64,000 nucleotides of DNA from Streptomonospora mangrovi (GTDB lineage Bacteria > Actinomycetota > Actinomycetes > Streptosporangiales > Streptosporangiaceae), in assembly GCF_027604915.1 (NCBI RefSeq), contig NZ_JAJAQC010000035.1:21957-85956 (forward strand), read 5' to 3'. Below are positions 47,216 through 59,540 of the stretch, one piece after another; position 1 is the first letter of the stretch; each line of letters starts with the position of its first letter. The notes under the pieces were generated by a model, which was not told the DNA's origin, did no database searches, and worked only from the letters and a program-made list of their open reading frames with translations. The position numbers were made by a program, and so were the translations under genes.

Positions 47216-48247
47216 CTAGCCGCGGAAGATCTTGTCGAAGGCCGCCGCCAGCAGGTCCGGGTCGTGGCGCGGCGAGCCGTCGCCCGCGGCCACGTCCGCC
47301 ACGACCAGCCGGCCGCCCATCTCCTTGGCGACCTCGCCGACCCGGCCGGTGTCGCCGACCACGCCGCTGTCGGCCAGCACCACGTCGATGCCCAGATGCG
47401 GCGCGTGCTCGGCCAGCACCTCAAGGTAGGTCTCCGGCCGGAAGTCGTCGGTCTCGCCCTTCTGCGGCAGGAGGTTGAGGGTGACCAGGCGGCGCGCCTT
47501 GGTCTCGACCAGCGCGCGGGCCAGGTCGGGCACCAGCAGGTGGGGCAGCACACTGGTGAACCACGACCCCGGGCCGAACACGACCCAGTCGGCCTCGCGG
47601 ACCGCCTTCACGGCCTGCGGCGAGGCCGGCGGCTCCTCGGGCACCAGCGAGATCGAGCGGACGCGGCCCCGGGTGCTGGCGCAGGCGACCTGCCCGCGCA
47701 CCGTGGTCAGCTCGTAGGGGCGGGCGGGGTCGACGCCCTCCACCTCCGCGACGATGTCCAGCGGCACCGACGACATCGGCAGCACCCGCCCGTGGGCGCC
47801 CAGGAGTTGGCCCACCCAGTCGAGCCCGGCCACGGAGTCGCCCAGCAGCTCCCACAGCGCGACGATGAGCAGGTTGCCCACCGCGTGGCCGTGCAGGTCG
47901 CCCTCGGAGCGGAAGCGGTGCTGGATGACCTCGCTCCAGGTGTGGCCCCATTCGTCGTCGCCGCACAGGGCCGCCAGTGCCATGCGCAGGTCCCCCGGCG
48001 GCAGCACGCCCAACTCCCGGCGCAGCCGGCCGCTGGAGCCGCCGTCGTCGGCGACGGTGACGACGGCGGTGATGTCGGTCGTGACCCGCCGCAGCGCCGA
48101 AAGCGACGCGTGGAGCCCGTGTCCGCCGCCGAGGGCGACCACCCGAGGCGGGGTGGGCTCGGCGGGGTCCTGTCTGCCCGGAACCACCGGCGGCGCCGCG
48201 CTGGTCGCGCGTCTCCCGCCGTCACTGCCGGGGCTGTTGTCTGACAT
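47216..48247 (-). CDS. YvcK/CofD-like gluconeogenesis factor
   Basis: A 343-aa nucleotide-binding protein of the YvcK family: 'RVVALGGGHGLHASLSALRR', 'AVVTVADDGGSSGRLRRELG', 'LRMALAALCGDDEWGHTWSE' and 'EGDLHGHAVGNLLIVALWEL'. It controls cell-wall and carbon metabolism in other Gram-positive bacteria and sits between rapZ and whiA in most actinobacteria. ATG 48247 is a guess; ATG 48277 is also possible, and neither has a strong ribosome site. Confidence 0.92.
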   Translation of the reverse strand: MSDNSPGSDGGRRATSAAPPVVPGRQDPAEPTPPRVVALGGGHGLHASLSALRRVTTDITAVVTVADDGGSSGRLRRELGVLPPGDLRMALAALCGDDEWGHTWSEVIQHRFRSEGDLHGHAVGNLLIVALWELLGDSVAGLDWVGQLLGAHGRVLPMSSVPLDIVAEVEGVDPARPYELTTVRGQVACASTRGRVRSISLVPEEPPASPQAVKAVREADWVVFGPGSWFTSVLPHLLVPDLARALVETKARRLVTLNLLPQKGETDDFRPETYLEVLAEHAPHLGIDVVLADSGVVGDTGRVGEVAKEMGGRLVVADVAAGDGSPRHDPDLLAAAFDKIFRG

Positions 48248-48805
48248 GTGAGTCTGCGTACCTCGTGTCCCGATCATCGTGGACCGACCGCGCGGCGGTC
48301 GGCCGACCGCCGCGTCCATGACGCGCGGCGGCCACCGCGGATTCAGCCAATGCTAGGGCGTACCTGATCGGTACTCGTCCTGCTTCGCGGCTTTCGCCCC
48401 CCGCACCGCGGCGGTGCGGGCGCCGATCCCCCCGCCCGCCCCGGGTCGCCGGTGCCGGGGCGCTCCGCGGGGCGCGCCCGGCGCGTCGCGCCGGTGCCCG
48501 GACCCGACCCGGCCACCGGGTGCGCGGGCGGCGCCGCCCCGCCCCCTGCGCCGAGCATCGCCGGCACCGACCGGAGAACGACCGACCGCGTCCGGCGACC
48601 GGCGACGGACGCGCCTGCGCGCCCGCACCGACCGCGATCACCGGACCCGCCGGCGACCGCCCGCGCGTTGCGGTGGGCCGGTGTGCCGACTGCTCCGCCG
48701 ACTACCCCGCCGCCGCGCCGCGCATCCGCCGCGCCCGCGATCCCTTCCGGCCGTGTTCACCCCGGCGCCCCGGCGGCGACCACCGCCCGCGTCCACCGGC
48801 CGACG
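48248..48805. other. 558-bp region between the yvcK-like gene and rapZ
   Basis: Extremely GC-rich, with many short open frames on both strands that disagree and lack ribosome sites. I see no gene, terminator or clear repeat. It is unusual that rapZ and the yvcK-like gene are this far apart; in relatives they are nearly adjacent. Confidence 0.4.
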
Positions 48806-49717
48806 TCACTCCCGGCCGACGTCGCGGTGCACCACGTGGACCTCGACGCCCTGCTCTCGCAGCCGCTCGCCGAACTGCTCGGCCATGGCCACGCTGCGGT
48901 GCTTGCCGCCGGTGCACCCGATCGCCAGGGTCATGTAGTGCTTGCCCTCGCGCTGGTAGCCGGAGATGACCAGCCGCAGGACCTCGGCGTAGGAGTCGAG
49001 CATCTCCTTGGCGCCGGTCTGCGCCAGCACGTACTCGCGCACGGGTTCGTCGCGGCCGTTCATGGCGCGGAGTTCGGGCACCCAGTGCGGGTTGGGCAGG
49101 AACCGGCAGTCCAGCACGAGGTCGGCGTCGACCGGCAGGCCGTGCTTGTAACCGAAGGAGACCACGTTGGCGCGCGGCCGGGCCTCCTCGGCGTCGCCGA
49201 AGAAGCCGATCACCTTGGCCTTGAGCTGGTGCACGTTGAGCTGCGAGGTGTCGATCACGAGGTCGGCCTCGCCGCGGATGGCGCGCAGGGTCTCGCGCTC
49301 GCGCGAGATGCCGTCGGTGAGCCGCCCGTCGCCCTGGAGCGGGTGCGGCCGGCGCACGCTCTCGAAGCGGCGGACCAGGGTGTCGTCGCCGGCCTCCAGG
49401 AACACCACCCGCGCCGCGATGCCGCGTCTGCGCAGCTCCTCGACGGTGGACAGCAGGTCCTCGGTGAAGGCCATGCTGCGGACGTCGACCACCGCCGCCA
49501 CCCGCGGCACCGCGCCCTGGGTGCGCCCGGCCAGGTCGATCATCGTGGGCAGCAGCCCCGGCGGCAGGTTGTCGACGACGAACCAGTCCAGGTCCTCCAG
49601 CGCCCGCGCCGCGGTGCTGCGGCCGGCGCCCGACATGCCGGTGACGATGACGATCTCGGGCGGAAGCTCGCCGCTGAGTTCCGCGCTGAGGTCGCCGGCC
49701 GTCTGGTCATCCCCCAT
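48806..49717 (-). CDS. rapZ: RNase adapter / nucleotide-binding protein RapZ
   Basis: A 303-aa ATP/GTP-binding protein. Walker A in '[20 protein letters not shown]', '[20 protein letters not shown]', Walker B-like '[20 protein letters not shown]', and the C-terminal signature '[20 protein letters not shown]' with the late HxVHRD motif. ATG 49717 lies 11 bp inside the end of uvrC, so translation is coupled. Role in actinomycetes is not well defined. Confidence 0.95.
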   Translation of the reverse strand: MGDDQTAGDLSAELSGELPPEIVIVTGMSGAGRSTAARALEDLDWFVVDNLPPGLLPTMIDLAGRTQGAVPRVAAVVDVRSMAFTEDLLSTVEELRRRGIAARVVFLEAGDDTLVRRFESVRRPHPLQGDGRLTDGISRERETLRAIRGEADLVIDTSQLNVHQLKAKVIGFFGDAEEARPRANVVSFGYKHGLPVDADLVLDCRFLPNPHWVPELRAMNGRDEPVREYVLAQTGAKEMLDSYAEVLRLVISGYQREGKHYMTLAIGCTGGKHRSVAMAEQFGERLREQGVEVHVVHRDVGRE

Positions 49718-51941
49718 GGTGTTGTCCGTTCCCGTCCGCCGTGCCGCGTTCGACCGTGCCGACGCCGCCCCTGTCATGGTTTCCTTCCCGCTCCTCGCCC
49801 GAGAGCCGCGCGTGGATGACCCCCGCCGTGGTCTTGCCGATGCCGGGCACCTGCGCGATCTCCTCCTCGGTGGCCGCGGCCAGTCTCTTGACCGATCCGA
49901 AGTGCTTGAGCAGTGCGCTGCGCCGGGCGGGTCCCAGGCCGGGGACCTCGTCCAGCGCGCTGCCGGTGAGCGCCTTGGCCCGCTTCTGCCGGTGGTAGGT
50001 GATGGCGAACCGGTGGGCTTCGTCGCGCACGCGCTGGAGGAGGTAGAGGCCCTCGCCCGTGCGGGGCAGGATCACCGGGTCCTCGTCGTCGGGGAGCCAC
50101 ACCTCTTCCAGCCGTTTGGCGAGCCCGCACACCGCGATGTCGTCGATGCCCAGCTCGTCCAGCGCGCGCCGCGCCGCCTGCACCTGGGGCCGACCGCCGT
50201 CGACCACCACCAGGTTAGGGGGGTAGGCGAACTTGGCGGGGGTGTCCACGACGGGGCGCGCCGCGCCGGCGCCCCCGCCGGCGTCATCCGGCCCCTCCTG
50301 CCCGGCTCGCCCGGCCCGCTCCGCCGGTGCGTCCTGCGCGGCGGGCCGCCCGGCCCCGGGCGCGCCGGCCGCCGCGCCCGCCGCCCCGGTCCCGCCGCCG
50401 CTCGCGTCGGCCGCCGCATCGGCGCCCATCTCGGCGCCCATGCGGTCGAGTTCGCCGGTGCGGCTGCTCTCCTCCAGGTAGCGGCTGAAGCGGCGCCGGA
50501 TGACCTCGTGCATGGCCGCGACGTCGTTCTGCTCCGAGCGGCGCGGCTGGTCCCCGGCGCCGCCCGAGGTGCCCCGGATGCTGAACCTGCGGTACTCGGA
50601 CTTGCGCGCCAGGCCGTCCTCGAACACCACCATGGACGCCACCACGTGCTCGCCCATGAGGTTGGAGATGTCGAAGCACTCGATGCGCAGCGGGGCTTCG
50701 TCGAGCCCCAGGGCGTCCTGGATCTCGCTGAGGGCGCGGCTGCGGGTGGTGAGGTCGCCGGCCCGCTGGGTCTTGTGCCGGGCCAGGGCCTGCTCGGCGT
50801 TCTTGGCGACGGTCTCCAGCAGCGCCTTCTTGTCGCCGCGCTGGGGCACCCGGAGGTCGACGGCGGCGCCGCGCCGCTCGGTGAGCCAGGCGACCACGGC
50901 GTCGCGGTCGGCCGGGGGCGCCGAGACCAGGACCTCGCGCGGGATGGCGGCGGGGTCGCCCTCCTGGGCCGCGCCGTCGCGGGGGCCGGGCACGCCGGGG
51001 GTGTCGCCGGCGCCGTAGGTCTGGGCGAGGAAGCGCTCCACGAGTTCGCCGGTGGTGACCTCCTCGACCTTGTCGACCACCCAGCCGCGCTGGCCGCGGA
51101 TGCGCCCGCCGCGCACGTAGAAGACCTGGGCGGCGGCCTCCAACTGGTCCTCGGCGATGGCGATGACGTCGCAGTCGGTGGAGTCGCCCAGGACGACGGC
51201 CTGCTTCTCCAGCGCGGTGCGCAGCGCCTGGATGTCGTCGCGGATGCGGGCGGCGCGTTCGTACTCCTGGTCGGCGGCGGCCTCGCGCATGCTCTGCTCC
51301 AGCCGGCGGATGAAGCGGCTGGTGTCGCCGGCCATGAAGGAGCAGAAGTCCTCGGCCAGGTGGCGGTGCTCCTGGGGGTCGACGCGGCCCACGCACGGGG
51401 CCGCGCACTTGCCGATGTAGCCGAGCAGGCAGGGCCGCCCGCTGTTCTTGGCACTGCGGAACACCCCGGCCGAGCAGGTGCGCACCGGGAAGACGCGCAG
51501 CAGGAGGTCGACGGTCTCGCGGATGGCCCAGGCGTGGCCGTAGGGGCCGAAGTAGCGCACGCCCTTGCGCTTGGCGCCGCGCATGACCTGCACGCGGGGG
51601 AACTCCTCGCCCATGGTGACGGCGAGGTAGGGGTAGCTCTTGTCGTCGCGGTACTTGACGTTGAAGCGGGGGTCGTACTCCTTGATCCAGGAGTACTCCA
51701 GTTGGAGGGCCTCGACCTCGGTGCCGACCACGGTCCAGTCGACGTCGGCGGCGGTGGAGACCATGGACTGGGTGCGGGGGTGCAGCCCGGCGAAGTCCTG
51801 GAAGTAGGAGGACAGGCGCGCGCGGAGGTTCTTGGCCTTGCCCACGTAGATGACCCGGCCGTGGGAGTCGCGGAAGCGGTACACCCCGGGTGAGGTGGGA
51901 ATCGATCCGGGGCGGGGCCGAAGGTGGGGTTGCGCTGCCAT
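49707..51941 (-). CDS. uvrC: Excinuclease ABC subunit C
   Basis: A 744-aa nuclease making the two incisions in nucleotide excision repair. Domains: GIY-YIG ('[20 protein letters not shown]'), Cys cluster ('[17 protein letters not shown]'), UVR ('[18 protein letters not shown]'), RNase-H-like ('[20 protein letters not shown]', '[20 protein letters not shown]') and a helix-hairpin-helix pair ('[20 protein letters not shown]', '[20 protein letters not shown]'). An Ala/Gly/Pro-rich insert of about 70 residues (near 500-570) splits the RNase-H-like domain, making it longer than the usual 600-680 aa. Confidence 0.96.
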   Translation of the reverse strand: MAAQPHLRPRPGSIPTSPGVYRFRDSHGRVIYVGKAKNLRARLSSYFQDFAGLHPRTQSMVSTAADVDWTVVGTEVEALQLEYSWIKEYDPRFNVKYRDDKSYPYLAVTMGEEFPRVQVMRGAKRKGVRYFGPYGHAWAIRETVDLLLRVFPVRTCSAGVFRSAKNSGRPCLLGYIGKCAAPCVGRVDPQEHRHLAEDFCSFMAGDTSRFIRRLEQSMREAAADQEYERAARIRDDIQALRTALEKQAVVLGDSTDCDVIAIAEDQLEAAAQVFYVRGGRIRGQRGWVVDKVEEVTTGELVERFLAQTYGAGDTPGVPGPRDGAAQEGDPAAIPREVLVSAPPADRDAVVAWLTERRGAAVDLRVPQRGDKKALLETVAKNAEQALARHKTQRAGDLTTRSRALSEIQDALGLDEAPLRIECFDISNLMGEHVVASMVVFEDGLARKSEYRRFSIRGTSGGAGDQPRRSEQNDVAAMHEVIRRRFSRYLEESSRTGELDRMGAEMGADAAADASGGGTGAAGAAAGAPGAGRPAAQDAPAERAGRAGQEGPDDAGGGAGAARPVVDTPAKFAYPPNLVVVDGGRPQVQAARRALDELGIDDIAVCGLAKRLEEVWLPDDEDPVILPRTGEGLYLLQRVRDEAHRFAITYHRQKRAKALTGSALDEVPGLGPARRSALLKHFGSVKRLAAATEEEIAQVPGIGKTTAGVIHARLSGEEREGNHDRGGVGTVERGTADGNGQHHGG

Positions 51942-52191
51942 GGCTCCATTGTGGTGGGCGGCGGGGGTGCTCGGCCACTCGCGCGGCCTCCTGTGGACAA
52001 CGCCGCCCGCACCCGCGCCCGCGCCTGGCCGCCGGGCCGGTCCCCCGCCGGCGGCCGCCCGGTGCCGCCGCCCCTGGCCCGGGGCGGCGGGTGCGGCGCG
52101 GGGCGGCCGCTGGTCCCCGGCGCGCCGGATCGCCGCCGTCTAAGCTGGTTCACGGTTCCGCGCGATCCCGCCGCGTGCGCAGTCTCATGAT

Positions 52192-52220
52192 CTGAATGTC
52201 ACGATTCAGCATATATATGC
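52192..52220 (+). promoter_or_regulatory. AT-rich palindromic control region of the MscS gene
   Basis: CTGAAT-N6-ATTCAG (52192-52209) directly adjoins the 12-bp palindrome GCATATATATGC (52209-52220). This is the most AT-rich spot between uvrC and the divergent channel gene and probably holds both the promoter and an operator. Confidence 0.5.
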
Positions 52221-52273
52221 CCTAGGTTAGGCGGGTATCGACCGAATTCCCTCGAGCGAAGGGGACAGTTTCC

Positions 52274-53485
52274 GTGGATGTCGCACAGTGGATCGGGATC
52301 GGCGTGTCCGTCCTGGTCTCCGTGCTCGTGGTCACGGTGGCGCACTGGCTGCTGACCCACCAGCTCTCCAAGGTCTCACCGCTGGCCGGGCCGCTGGTGA
52401 GGCACTGCCGCTACTCCGCCTACGCGGCGGCGGCGGTCATCGGAGTCAACGTCGCCCTGCCCACGCGGCGCGAGATGGAGGACCGCTCCCTCTTCCCCAT
52501 CATCGACCACGCCATGACGATCCTGCTGATCGCCACCCTGACGTGGTTCGCCCTGGGACTCGCCTACGCCATCACCGACACCGTCCTGGACCGGCTGGCG
52601 GTCAAGAACGCCGACGACGACCACCGCTCGCGGCGCCTCCAGACCCAGGTGCGGCTGCTGCGGCGGGTGGCCGCCACCGTCATCGGCGTCCTGGCGGTCG
52701 CCGCGATCCTGTTCACGTTCCCCGCCGTACAGGGCCTGGGCGCCGGGCTCCTGGCATCGGCCGGCCTGCTGTCGGTCGTCGCCGGCATAGCGGCCCAGTC
52801 CACCCTGGGCAACGTGTTCGCCGGCCTGCAACTGGCCTTCAGCGACGCCCTGCGCCTCAACGACATCGTCGTCTTCCAGGGCGAGTGGGGCCGGGTCGAG
52901 GAGCTGAGCCTGACCACCGTCACCCTGCGGATGTGGGACGAGCGGCGCCTGGTCGTGCCGGTCTCCCACTTCACGACCAACCCCTTCGAGAACTGGACCA
53001 AGCAGGGCGCCTCCATCACCGGCTGGGTGATGCTGGCGGTCGACTGGTCGGTGCCGATCGACAAGATCCGCCAGGAGGTCGGCGAGTACGTCGCCCACCA
53101 CCCCCTGTGGGACGGCCGCCGCTGGTCGCTCCAGGCCACCGACATCCTCGAGGGCGGCCTGGTGCAACTGCGCGCGGTGGTCACCACCGCCGACTCCGAC
53201 GCCCGCTGGGACCTGTGCTGCGACCTGCGCGAGCACCTGATCACCTACATCAGCGAGAACTACCCCGAGGCGCTCCCCCGCCGCCGCACCGAGTTCGTCA
53301 TGCCCGGCGACGAGGAGCTGCCCTTCGCCGCGGTCTACACCGAGGCGGCCTACCGCTCCCGCACCGGGCGCGACGGCGACCCCCGCGCGGGCTCCCCCGG
53401 CCCCGACGGCGCGCTGGCGGTCAAGGGGTCGAGCGGTTCGGAGACCGACACCCGCCCCGCCGAGGACGGCATCGACGGCGAGTAG
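52274..53485 (+). CDS. MscS-family mechanosensitive channel
   Basis: A 403-aa membrane protein starting at GTG 52274. Five hydrophobic segments (about 7-29, 50-66, 78-98, 135-152, 155-175). The pore helix and β-domain match MscS: 'GLGAGLLASAGLLSVVAGIA', 'GNVFAGLQLAFSDALRLNDI', 'VVFQGEWGRVEELSLTTVTL'. The C-terminal 70 residues are disordered and acidic. Acts as an osmotic safety valve or small-ion channel. Divergent from uvrC. Confidence 0.92.
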   Translation: MDVAQWIGIGVSVLVSVLVVTVAHWLLTHQLSKVSPLAGPLVRHCRYSAYAAAAVIGVNVALPTRREMEDRSLFPIIDHAMTILLIATLTWFALGLAYAITDTVLDRLAVKNADDDHRSRRLQTQVRLLRRVAATVIGVLAVAAILFTFPAVQGLGAGLLASAGLLSVVAGIAAQSTLGNVFAGLQLAFSDALRLNDIVVFQGEWGRVEELSLTTVTLRMWDERRLVVPVSHFTTNPFENWTKQGASITGWVMLAVDWSVPIDKIRQEVGEYVAHHPLWDGRRWSLQATDILEGGLVQLRAVVTTADSDARWDLCCDLREHLITYISENYPEALPRRRTEFVMPGDEELPFAAVYTEAAYRSRTGRDGDPRAGSPGPDGALAVKGSSGSETDTRPAEDGIDGE

Positions 53486-53491
53486 CCCGCG

Positions 53492-53524
53492 CCCGGGCGG
53501 CGCGGCCGGTCCCTGCCGCCCGGG
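53492..53524. terminator. Hairpin between MscS and Rieske genes
   Basis: Perfect 10-bp stem, 53492-53501 with 53515-53524, and a 13-nt loop between the convergent genes; its right arm touches the Rieske stop codon. Confidence 0.7.
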
Positions 53525-53962
53525 TCAGCGCGCGGGGGCGTCCTCCGACAGCGTGATCTGGCCGTTGGCGACCGTGATCGGCAGTTCCTCCAGCGGCTCC
53601 ACCGCCGGGCCGCGCAGGACGTCGCCGGTGGAGACGTCGAACTCGCTGCCGTGGCACAGGCAGTGGATGGTGGTCTGGACCTCCTGGATGGTGCAGCCGG
53701 CGTGCGTGCACACCGCGCTGAACGCCTTGAAGTCGCCCTCGGCGGGCTGGGTGAGGGCGATCTTGCCGTCGATGACGATCGTGCCGCCGCCCACCGGGAC
53801 CTCGTCGGTGCGGGCGATGACGGTGCCCCGCAGCCGCTCCCAGGGCGCGGGCCCGCCCTCGGGGGAGCCGCAGGCGCTCACGCCGAGCGCGGCGGCACCC
53901 GCCACCCCCGCCGCACCGAACAACCGCCGCCGGCTCATTCCGCACGCACGCCCTGCGCACAT
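53525..53962 (-). CDS. Rieske [2Fe-2S] lipoprotein
   Basis: A 145-aa exported iron-sulfur protein. The N-terminus has a twin-arginine-type motif ('MSRRRLFGAAGVAGAAALGV') and a lipobox 'GVSAC', so it is probably folded in the cytoplasm, exported by Tat and anchored. The Rieske cluster ligands are in 'VCTHAGCTIQE' and 'CLCHGSEFDVSTGD'. Start: ATG 53962 has a good GGGGGG ribosome site; ATG 53938 would begin right at the signal peptide. Electron partner unknown. Expression is probably governed by the BlaI-type operator 31 bp upstream. Confidence 0.92.
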   Translation of the reverse strand: MCAGRACGMSRRRLFGAAGVAGAAALGVSACGSPEGGPAPWERLRGTVIARTDEVPVGGGTIVIDGKIALTQPAEGDFKAFSAVCTHAGCTIQEVQTTIHCLCHGSEFDVSTGDVLRGPAVEPLEELPITVANGQITLSEDAPAR

Positions 53963-53992
53963 GGCGCGGCCCCCCTTCAGCACACCGTGGAC

Positions 53993-54009
53993 TACTACAG
54001 ACTGTAGTA
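53993..54009. promoter_or_regulatory. BlaI/MecI-type operator
   Basis: TACTACAGACTGTAGTA is a perfect 8-bp inverted repeat around one base. TACTACA-N3-TGTAGTA closely matches the TACA/TGTA operators of the BlaI/MecI/CopY repressor family. It lies just upstream of the Rieske gene. No BlaI regulator gene is in the window. Confidence 0.75.
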
Positions 54010-54055
54010 CGCGTTGGAGGGTGTTCGGTCCGGGGGACCGGTCGCGGGCGGGCTC

Positions 54056-54745
54056 TCAGCCCGTGCGCACGACCACCGTGCCGGCGACCTTGTCGTGCAC
54101 GCCCTGGCGGTTGGGGCGGTCCCACAGCGGCCACAGGTAGCACGCCAGGGTCACCGCCGACAGCAGGGTGACCGACCAGCCGGTGCTGTAGGTGACCAGC
54201 ATGGGCAGGTTCAGCACACAGCCGCGCGCGACCATCGACAGCACGGGGATGGGGCCGGGCCGGCCCGCGCCGCGCACCGGCGCCACCTCGAGCTTCAGCA
54301 GGTGCTTGCCCAGGGTGCGGCGCCACCGCTTGACGCACACGGTCTCATAGACCACCGACAGCACGAACGCCACGATGCCGTAGATGATCGAGACGCTGGT
54401 GGCGGAGGTGCCGCCGCTCAGCGCCTGGGCGCCCGCGAAGGTCAGCGACACCACGAACGCCACGGCGGCGATGGGCAGGGTTATCGCCACGCCGTCGATG
54501 AGGCGGGCCGCCACGCGCCGCCACCAGTCCGACAGCGGGCGCCGGCCCGTGGAGTCGGGGCCGACCGGCCCGGCCGCGCCCACCGGTGTCCGGTAGGGCG
54601 GCAGGGGGTCGCGCAGGGGCGGCGCGGCGGGGCCGTCGGGCCCCGGGTAGGGCGGAGGCGCCGCCGTGTCCCCCCGGTAGGGCGGCGGCACGGCCGCGCC
54701 GGGCGGCCGGCCGTCCGGGCCGGTGTAGGGCGGGGGGTAGCTCAT
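54056..54745 (-). CDS. RDD-family membrane protein
   Basis: A 229-aa protein: a Pro/Tyr/Gly-rich cytoplasmic N-terminus (1-75, 'YPPPYTGPDG'-like repeats) and an RDD domain of about four membrane helices starting 'WRRVAARLIDGVAITLPIAA', with 'RRTLGKHLLKLEVAPVRGAG' and the end motif 'GVHDKVAGTVVVRTG'. Role probably small-molecule or ion transport; not established. Same strand as and 55 bp after the second RDD gene. Confidence 0.9.
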   Translation of the reverse strand: MSYPPPYTGPDGRPPGAAVPPPYRGDTAAPPPYPGPDGPAAPPLRDPLPPYRTPVGAAGPVGPDSTGRRPLSDWWRRVAARLIDGVAITLPIAAVAFVVSLTFAGAQALSGGTSATSVSIIYGIVAFVLSVVYETVCVKRWRRTLGKHLLKLEVAPVRGAGRPGPIPVLSMVARGCVLNLPMLVTYSTGWSVTLLSAVTLACYLWPLWDRPNRQGVHDKVAGTVVVRTG

Positions 54746-54800
54746 CGGGTCCGGACCTCCTCGGCGACTGCGGTGATCGGGGTTCTGGCGCAGTCCGACC

Positions 54801-55340
54801 CTACCGCTCGGCGGCGCGGGCCGGACCGGTCGCGGCGCGCCCGCTGCCCCCGCTGACCACGGCGGTGCCGGCGGCCTTGTCCTGGAGGCCGCGGTGGCGC
54901 GGCCGGTCCAGCAGCGAGGAGACCACCGCGTAGACCGACACCACCAGCCCCAGGAAGCTGACGACCGGGACGAAGTTGAGCAGCACCGACACGTACAGGA
55001 TCGAGGAACGCTTGAGCACGGCCACCGCGCCCGCGCGCGGCGCCCCCACCACGGGTTCGGCCTCGACCACGCGCAGCCCCAGCAGCAGCTTGCCGGGGGT
55101 GGCGCCGTAGACGGCGGTGAAGGCGGCCTCGTAGCCGAGGTAGAGAGCGAACAGCCCCACCGACAGCACCAGGGTGGGCACCACGGCCATGCGCAGGGGG
55201 TCGGCGGCGCCGGGCACGGTGTTGACCACGACCGCGGTGACGAGCATGCCGATGGCGCCCAGGACGACCACGTCGACCAGCCGGGCCAGGATGCGCCGGC
55301 CCAGTGCGGCCGGCCGTTCGGCGGGGGGGTCCTGGCTCAT
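54801..55340 (-). CDS. RDD-family membrane protein
   Basis: A 179-aa RDD protein: 'LGRRILARLVDVVVLGAIGM', 'YEAAFTAVYGATPGKLLLGL', 'RHRGLQDKAAGTAVVSGGSG'. About four membrane helices. It lacks the Pro-rich N-terminus of its neighbour, with which it forms a tandem pair that probably arose by duplication. Confidence 0.9.
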   Translation of the reverse strand: MSQDPPAERPAALGRRILARLVDVVVLGAIGMLVTAVVVNTVPGAADPLRMAVVPTLVLSVGLFALYLGYEAAFTAVYGATPGKLLLGLRVVEAEPVVGAPRAGAVAVLKRSSILYVSVLLNFVPVVSFLGLVVSVYAVVSSLLDRPRHRGLQDKAAGTAVVSGGSGRAATGPARAAER

Positions 55341-55386
55341 GGTCGCTGTGCTCCTTTGCCGGCGGCGCGGCGGCCCCGCGCCGCCG

Positions 55387-58221
<2,835 letters not shown>

Positions 58222-58406
58222 GTGGTTCATCAGCCCTTTCGGGATCGACTCGCGCGTGCGGCGGCGGGCAACGGGCCCGGCGCGAGGTTGGCGCGGTGAC
58301 GTGGGGCTGACCGAGGGCAATGGCTCGGTGCCGACCGCGGCGCGAGGTCCGGACCTCTCAACGGTAACGACCCGGCCGGGGAGAAACTTCCGCCCCAGGC
58401 AGCGCC

Positions 58407-58430
58407 GCCCCCGGCCCAAGGGCCGGGGGC
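58407..58430. terminator. terC terminator inside the uvrA leader
   Basis: An 11-bp inverted repeat, 58407-58417 with 58420-58430, with only AA between the arms, so the real loop is CAAG. It follows terC by 35 bp on the minus strand but also lies just downstream of the uvrA -10 box. Confidence 0.65.
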
Positions 58431-58434
58431 AACC

Positions 58435-58457
58435 ACTATAGACGAACAGCCGTTCGA
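58435..58457 (-). promoter_or_regulatory. uvrA promoter with LexA SOS box
   Basis: ACGAACAGCCGTTCGA at 58442-58457 matches the actinobacterial LexA site TCGAAC-N4-GTTCGA in 15 of 16 defined or spacer positions. It is followed on the minus strand by TATAGT (58440-58435), a good -10 box. The box lies between the terC stop and uvrA, as expected for DNA-damage-induced uvrA. Confidence 0.8.
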
Positions 58458-58464
58458 GTGCGGG

Positions 58465-59484
58465 TCACTCGCCGGAACCGCCGCGCACACCGCTTCCGGT
58501 GGGCTCGGGCTCCTTGCCGGGCTTGGACCGCGACTGGATGAGGCTGGCCACCACGGTGATCGTCATCACACCGCAGATGACGCCGAGCGACAGGCCGGTG
58601 CTGATCTCGGGCACGGGCACGTGGTTCTCGTGCAGGGCGTGCAGGATCATCTTGATGCCGATGAACACCATGATGGCGGCCAGGCCCCAACTGATGTAGG
58701 ACAGGCGGTCCATCAGGCCGGCCAGCAGGAAGTACAACTGGCGCAGGCCCAGCAGCGCGAACGCGTTGGCGGTGAACACCAGGTAGGGGTCCTGGGTGAG
58801 GCCGAAGATGGCCGGGATGCTGTCGATCGCGAAGATGAGGTCGGTCATGCCGATGGCGACGATGACCATCAGCATCGGGGTGACGTGGCGGCGGCCGTCG
58901 AGCTTCACCATCAGCTTGGCGCCGTGGTAGTCGTCGGTCACCGGCCAGACCTTGCGGACCATCCGGACGGCGAAGCTGTCGGTGTAGTCCTTCTCCTCCT
59001 CGTCGTGCTTGAGGTGGTCCCGGACGATCTTGATGGCGGTGAAGATCAGCAGCGCGCCGAAGGCGTAGAACACCTCGCTGAAGGCGTTGATGGCCTGGGC
59101 GCCGATGGCGATGAAGATACCGCGCATGACCAGCGCGATGACGATGCCGACCAGCAGGACCTCGTGCTGGTACTTCCGGGGCACCGCGAAGCTGCTCATG
59201 ATCAGGTAGAACACGAACAGGTTGTCGACGCTGAGGCTCTTCTCGGTGATGAACCCGGCGAAGTACTCGCCCGCCAGGGTGCCGCCGCCGATGTACCAGA
59301 TGCCGAACCCGAACAGGATCGCGATGCCGATGTAGAAGGCGGCCCACCACGCCGCCTGCTTCATCCCGAACTCGCGGGGACCGGACTTCTTACTCCAGGG
59401 GTGGTCGACGATGGCGAGATCGATTACCAGGATGGCGATCATGCCACCGATTGTGACCAGCCATACCCACAGGGGAACATCCAC
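58465..59484 (-). CDS. TerC-family membrane protein, probable manganese exporter
   Basis: A 339-aa membrane protein with about eight or nine helices. TerC signatures: 'GFITEKSLSVDNLFVFYLIM', 'FGALLIFTAIKIVRDHLKHD', 'MTDLIFAIDSIPAIFGLTQD', and 'LGLRQLYFLLAGLMDRLSYI', with acidic residues in membrane helices that bind metal. TerC/Alx proteins export Mn2+ or help load exported metalloproteins. GTG 59484 has GGAGGAG 7 nt upstream. A yybP-ykoY riboswitch precedes it, supporting a manganese role. Confidence 0.94.
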   Translation of the reverse strand: MDVPLWVWLVTIGGMIAILVIDLAIVDHPWSKKSGPREFGMKQAAWWAAFYIGIAILFGFGIWYIGGGTLAGEYFAGFITEKSLSVDNLFVFYLIMSSFAVPRKYQHEVLLVGIVIALVMRGIFIAIGAQAINAFSEVFYAFGALLIFTAIKIVRDHLKHDEEEKDYTDSFAVRMVRKVWPVTDDYHGAKLMVKLDGRRHVTPMLMVIVAIGMTDLIFAIDSIPAIFGLTQDPYLVFTANAFALLGLRQLYFLLAGLMDRLSYISWGLAAIMVFIGIKMILHALHENHVPVPEISTGLSLGVICGVMTITVVASLIQSRSKPGKEPEPTGSGVRGGSGE

Positions 59485-59540
59485 AGGCTACTCCTCCGGC
59501 TCCCATGCCCAAGCGCCGCTGCTATGGACATCCTCGAACA

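Noticed and set aside
48248..48805. Several 70-140-codon frames in the gap between the yvcK-like gene and rapZ
   Set aside because: They overlap each other on both strands, are Arg/Pro/Ala-rich and lack start signals.
52209..52240. IdeR/DtxR iron box near the MscS promoter
   Set aside because: Only a half-site (AGGTTAGGC) is present, with no symmetric partner.
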